Positions 61,325 through 64,000 of a stretch of 64,000 nt of DNA are shown in pieces (within the stretch, counting starts at the first letter, position 1; each line of letters starts with the position of its first letter). The notes below the pieces were generated by a model, which searched no databases, was not told where the DNA came from, and saw only the letters and a list, made by a program, of their open reading frames with translations. A program made the translations under genes and the position numbers. Source of the DNA: F23-D06 sp947167635 (GTDB lineage Bacteria > Bacteroidota > Bacteroidia > Bacteroidales > WCHB1-69); the NCBI GenBank assembly GCA_947167635.1, contig CAMVIT010000007.1:7357-71356 (forward strand), in the 5' to 3' direction.

Positions 61325-62048
61325 CTCCTTTCAACATGCGGCGACGGAACCGCTTGATTTCCTTGATAGAGGCACAGATGGCGGCACCCAAGATGGCAGC
61401 CACGATGATGGCCCAGCCGCCGCCACCGCTCTTGGAAAGCACATTGAGACCGGGCACATACTTGAAGAGACAGGAGAGCAGCGCCGACACAATCACGGCG
61501 ATGGCCACCTTGCGACCCTTGCGCGCCGGCGGGATAATGATGGCGATAAACATACAGTATAGCGCAATGCCGAAACAGCCTTGCAACATCGGGCTGAGCA
61601 AACTCGACGCCACGGCACCCAGCAATGTGCCCAATGTCCAACCGGCAATCGGTGTGGTCATCAAGCCCCCGAAAAACGGGAAACTCACGTCGTCCTTTTC
61701 CATGGCCGCCAAGGCAAAAACCTCATCGGTAATGCAAAAAGCCATGATGGCGCGCTTGTAGAAGGGCATATCGGAGGCCACCTTCTGCGACAGCGACAGC
61801 GACATCAGCATGTAGCGCAAGTTGATGACAAAAGTGGTGATGACCAGCTCTATATAGGGCGCGCCCCCCTCAATGAGCCGTATGCCAGCGAACTGTCCCG
61901 CCGAAGCCATGTTGGTCATCGATATAATGGTGGCTTCCAACGGATTAAAGCCCATTTTCACAGCTATCAACCCGAAGGTGAAAGAGACGGGAATGTAACC
62001 CAAACAGATCGGAAATCCCTTTTTTAAACCTCTAACAAACTCAGTCAT
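61311..62048 (-). CDS. azlC: AzlC family branched-chain amino acid permease
   Basis: A 245-residue membrane protein with the AzlC signatures FVRGLKKGFPICLGYIPVSFTFGLIAVKMG and YKRAIMAFCITDEVFALA, and seven to eight helices. It forms the larger half of the AzlCD exporter. A promoter box lies 30 bases before its ATG. Confidence 0.9.
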   Translation of the reverse strand: MTEFVRGLKKGFPICLGYIPVSFTFGLIAVKMGFNPLEATIISMTNMASAGQFAGIRLIEGGAPYIELVITTFVINLRYMLMSLSLSQKVASDMPFYKRAIMAFCITDEVFALAAMEKDDVSFPFFGGLMTTPIAGWTLGTLLGAVASSLLSPMLQGCFGIALYCMFIAIIIPPARKGRKVAIAVIVSALLSCLFKYVPGLNVLSKSGGGGWAIIVAAILGAAICASIKEIKRFRRRMLKGGAHV

Positions 62049-62077
62049 AAACCTTTGCCGCTTTCCAAAAACGGCAG

Positions 62078-62085
62078 CAAAGATA
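62078..62085 (-). promoter_or_regulatory. -7 box of the azlCD operon
   Basis: TATCTTTG on the minus strand, 30 bases before the ATG at 62048. Confidence 0.6.
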
Positions 62086-62111
62086 GTAAAAAAAGGGACA
62101 AGGAAAAAGGA

Positions 62112-63677
62112 TCAATGTATTTCAGACATCGACACAATCGACACTGCGGTTTTCAGGCCGTCGATGGCGGCGCTGACAATGCCACCCGCGTAGCCTGCAC
62201 CCTCGCCCATGGGATATATGCCGGGAATGCCGCACTGCCTGTTTTCGCCACGCAGGATGCGCACAGGAGAAGACGAGCGAGTCTCCACGCCAGTGAGCAC
62301 AGCGTCGGGATCAGCGAAACCTTTGAGCTTCCTGTCCAGCTGCGGGATGGCTTGGCGCAAAGCATCAACCACATAGTCGGGGAGGCAGCGGCCAAGATCG
62401 CAGAAGAAAACCCCATGCGGATAGGAGGGCTTGACACTGCGATAGCGGTCGGCAATCTTGCCGGCCAAAAATTCGCCCACGAGGTTGCCCGGGGCGCGGT
62501 AGTCGCCCGCAATCCCGAAAGCGGCACGCTCGTACCGCTCTTGGTAGTCCAACCCATCAAGGGGGCTTCCCTTGAGATAGTCATCAGGATGCACACTGAC
62601 AAGCAGGGCACTGTTGGCATTGGCCTTGTCGCGGCTACGCTCACTCATGCCGTTGGTGACAATGGTGCCCTCCTCGCTGGCGGAGGCCATCACCGTGCCG
62701 CCGGGACACATGCAGAAGGTATAGACCCCGCGGTCGCCAAGGTGAACAACCCCCTTGTAGGAGGCAGGTGGCAAAATACGGGCCGCATCCCCATACTGCA
62801 TGCGGTTGACACGTCGTTGTTGGTGCTCGATGCGCACGCCCATGGAAAAGGCCTTGGCCTCCATGTCCAATCCCCTGCCATAGAGATGCCGGATAGTGTC
62901 ACGGGCGGAATGGCCCAAACCCAAGAGCAAATGCCGGGTGGTGAATTGTTCCCCCGTGTTGCAAATGACCTGCAACACGCCGTTGCTTTGCTGGAAATCG
63001 GTGAACGTGGTGTTAAAATGGAACTCACCGCCCAAAGATTCGATTTCAAGCCGGATATTGCGGACCACACGTTCCAGATAGTCGGTGCCCACATGCGGAT
63101 TTTGCATATAGAGCACATCCTCGTCGGCCCCGTGTTTGTAGAACTCCTCCAGCACAAAGCGGTTGTACTCGCCATGGACATTGGTATTGAGTTTGCCATC
63201 GGAGAAGGTGCCGGCACCGCCCTCGCCAAACTGCACGTTGCAGTTCGGGTCCAGCTTCTTGTCATGGAGAAAGGTCTCCACAGCCCGCTTGCGTTCCTCG
63301 ATGCGCGCGCCCCGCTCAATGACGATGGGCCGCGCCTGGCAACGTGCCAAGTAGAGGGCTGCGAACATGCCAGCCGGACCGAAGCCCACCACAACGGGAC
63401 GGTTTCCGACCTGCCACGCAGGGTACTCCATCACAGGCTCTTCAGGCCACTCCGTCACATTGGCATCCGACAGCAAATGCCTATACCCGTCTGGGAGCGT
63501 CAATCCCACCTGGTAATCGAAGATGACGCGGTTTTTCTTCCGGGCATCAATGGCCTGGCGCAGGATACGGAACTCTTCAATGTCCCTGCCATTGATACGA
63601 TACTGGCCACACACTGCACCTTTCACATTGGGATTGGCGCAGACTGGGATTCTTATATTGGATATTTTACACCTCAC
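62112..63677 (-). CDS. FAD-dependent oxidoreductase (COG2509 type)
   Basis: A 521-residue cytoplasmic flavoprotein. An N-terminal ~85-residue domain (RILRQAIDARKKNRVIFDYQV) precedes the FAD-binding VVVGFGPAGMFAALYLARC with the acidic IERG end. Conserved GEGGAGTFSDGKLNT, CMCPGG, TNGMSERSRD and the C-terminal GEGAGYAGGIVSAAIDG are typical of this widespread family of unknown reaction. The family is often annotated only as FAD-dependent protein. It follows rfbB by 24 bases on the same strand. Confidence 0.85.
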   Translation of the reverse strand: MRCKISNIRIPVCANPNVKGAVCGQYRINGRDIEEFRILRQAIDARKKNRVIFDYQVGLTLPDGYRHLLSDANVTEWPEEPVMEYPAWQVGNRPVVVGFGPAGMFAALYLARCQARPIVIERGARIEERKRAVETFLHDKKLDPNCNVQFGEGGAGTFSDGKLNTNVHGEYNRFVLEEFYKHGADEDVLYMQNPHVGTDYLERVVRNIRLEIESLGGEFHFNTTFTDFQQSNGVLQVICNTGEQFTTRHLLLGLGHSARDTIRHLYGRGLDMEAKAFSMGVRIEHQQRRVNRMQYGDAARILPPASYKGVVHLGDRGVYTFCMCPGGTVMASASEEGTIVTNGMSERSRDKANANSALLVSVHPDDYLKGSPLDGLDYQERYERAAFGIAGDYRAPGNLVGEFLAGKIADRYRSVKPSYPHGVFFCDLGRCLPDYVVDALRQAIPQLDRKLKGFADPDAVLTGVETRSSSPVRILRGENRQCGIPGIYPMGEGAGYAGGIVSAAIDGLKTAVSIVSMSEIH

Positions 63678-63701
63678 TGTCAGGATTTTCCGAAAAACAG
63701 G

Positions 63702-64000
63702 TTACCGGTTTTCGTACATCTTCCTGTAGTACTCCACGTATGCGCCAGAGGTGACATGTTCCAGCCACTCCTCATGCGAGAGATACCAATCCACGGTTTT
63801 TTCGAAACCCTCGTCAAATTTCACCTTCGGGCTCCAGCCCAGCTCGTTTTTGATCTTGGTCGGGTCGATGGCGTAGCGAAGGTCGTGGCCCGCACGGTCG
63901 GCAACGTAGGTGATGAGCGACAGCGAGGCACCTTCGGGACGGCCCAACTTGCGGTCCATGATCTCAATCAGCTTCTTGATGAGATCGATGTTGCGCCACT
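63702..64000 (-). CDS. rfbB: dTDP-glucose 4,6-dehydratase (C-terminal part)
   Basis: The reading frame is open to the window edge, so the 5' part of the gene is outside. The visible ~99 residues (RNIDLIKKLIEIMDRKLGRPEG, ITYVADRAGHDLRYAID, LGWSPKVKFDEGFEKTVDWYL) match the C-terminal end of RfbB. The enzyme turns dTDP-glucose into dTDP-4-keto-6-deoxyglucose for rhamnose and other deoxy sugars of surface glycans. Catalytic residues lie in the missing part. Confidence 0.9.
   Translation of the reverse strand, partial: WRNIDLIKKLIEIMDRKLGRPEGASLSLITYVADRAGHDLRYAIDPTKIKNELGWSPKVKFDEGFEKTVDWYLSHEEWLEHVTSGAYVEYYRKMYENR

Noticed and set aside
1..64000. CRISPR arrays, tRNA or rRNA genes
   Set aside because: No regularly spaced repeats, tRNA cloverleaf or rRNA signature was found on reading; a dedicated search could still find a missed tRNA.

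Overview
The window looks like the chromosome of a Bacteroidota bacterium, most likely Bacteroidales. The evidence is a type IX secretion system (T9SS) gene set (porU, porV, a porP/sprF-family gene, a gldJ-like gene, gldF, gldG), proteins ending in T9SS sorting domains, and many promoters of the Bacteroidota form TAnnTTTG 10-35 bases before start codons. No rRNA, tRNA or CRISPR array was seen. The species cannot be named from the sequence alone.

Layout. 0-3.4 kb: two tandem secreted proteins with type B gliding/T9SS C-terminal domains, sharing a 144-base identical block; the first is cut by the window edge. 3.4-4.1 kb: an orphan AT-rich ORF flanked by a 17-base repeat. 4.2-9.3 kb: a compact cassette of a TagD-like cytidylyltransferase, two tandem asparagine-synthase-like proteins without a glutaminase domain, a TagB/TagF-like polymerase and a membrane acyltransferase. 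It is the best candidate here for an undescribed surface-polymer pathway. 9.3-16.7 kb: a glycosyltransferase remnant, an ORF6N-domain gene, a GT2 plus YfhO pair, a HipBST-type toxin-antitoxin operon with two perfect operators, and a GT4 gene. 16.7-24.7 kb: an unusual lipoprotein aldo/keto-reductase-fold iron-sulfur protein, a Fic protein with a palindromic operator, a structured GC-rich non-coding element, a C10 cysteine protease exported by T9SS, UDP-glucuronate decarboxylase and agmatinase.

24.7-35.3 kb: housekeeping genes (uvrA, thpR, DPP IV, ferritin, PAP2 phosphatase), the Fo genes atpB-atpE-atpF without F1 genes beside them, and a pair of short chromate-transporter genes. 35.4-42.2 kb: an internally deleted AAA-ATPase/nuclease gene, a three-gene secreted/M48 protease operon, and ahcY. 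42.2-58.4 kb: M16 peptidase, gldG, gldF, M3 peptidase, ispF, porV, porU, then divergently a porP/sprF-family gene and a gldJ-like gene. 58.4-64 kb: META lipoprotein, engB, EnvC-like protein, AzlD/AzlC, an FAD protein and the 3' end of rfbB.

How it fits together: the T9SS genes would export and anchor cargo such as the C10 protease and the two type B CTD proteins. Nearby genes for sugar nucleotides, glycosyltransferases and a glycerophosphate-like polymer could make the surface glycan on which such cargo is displayed (inference). The many peptidases (C10, M16, M48, M3, S9) suggest a protein- or peptide-using lifestyle. Start sites were chosen from promoter position, signal peptides and family alignment known from memory; no search was run.
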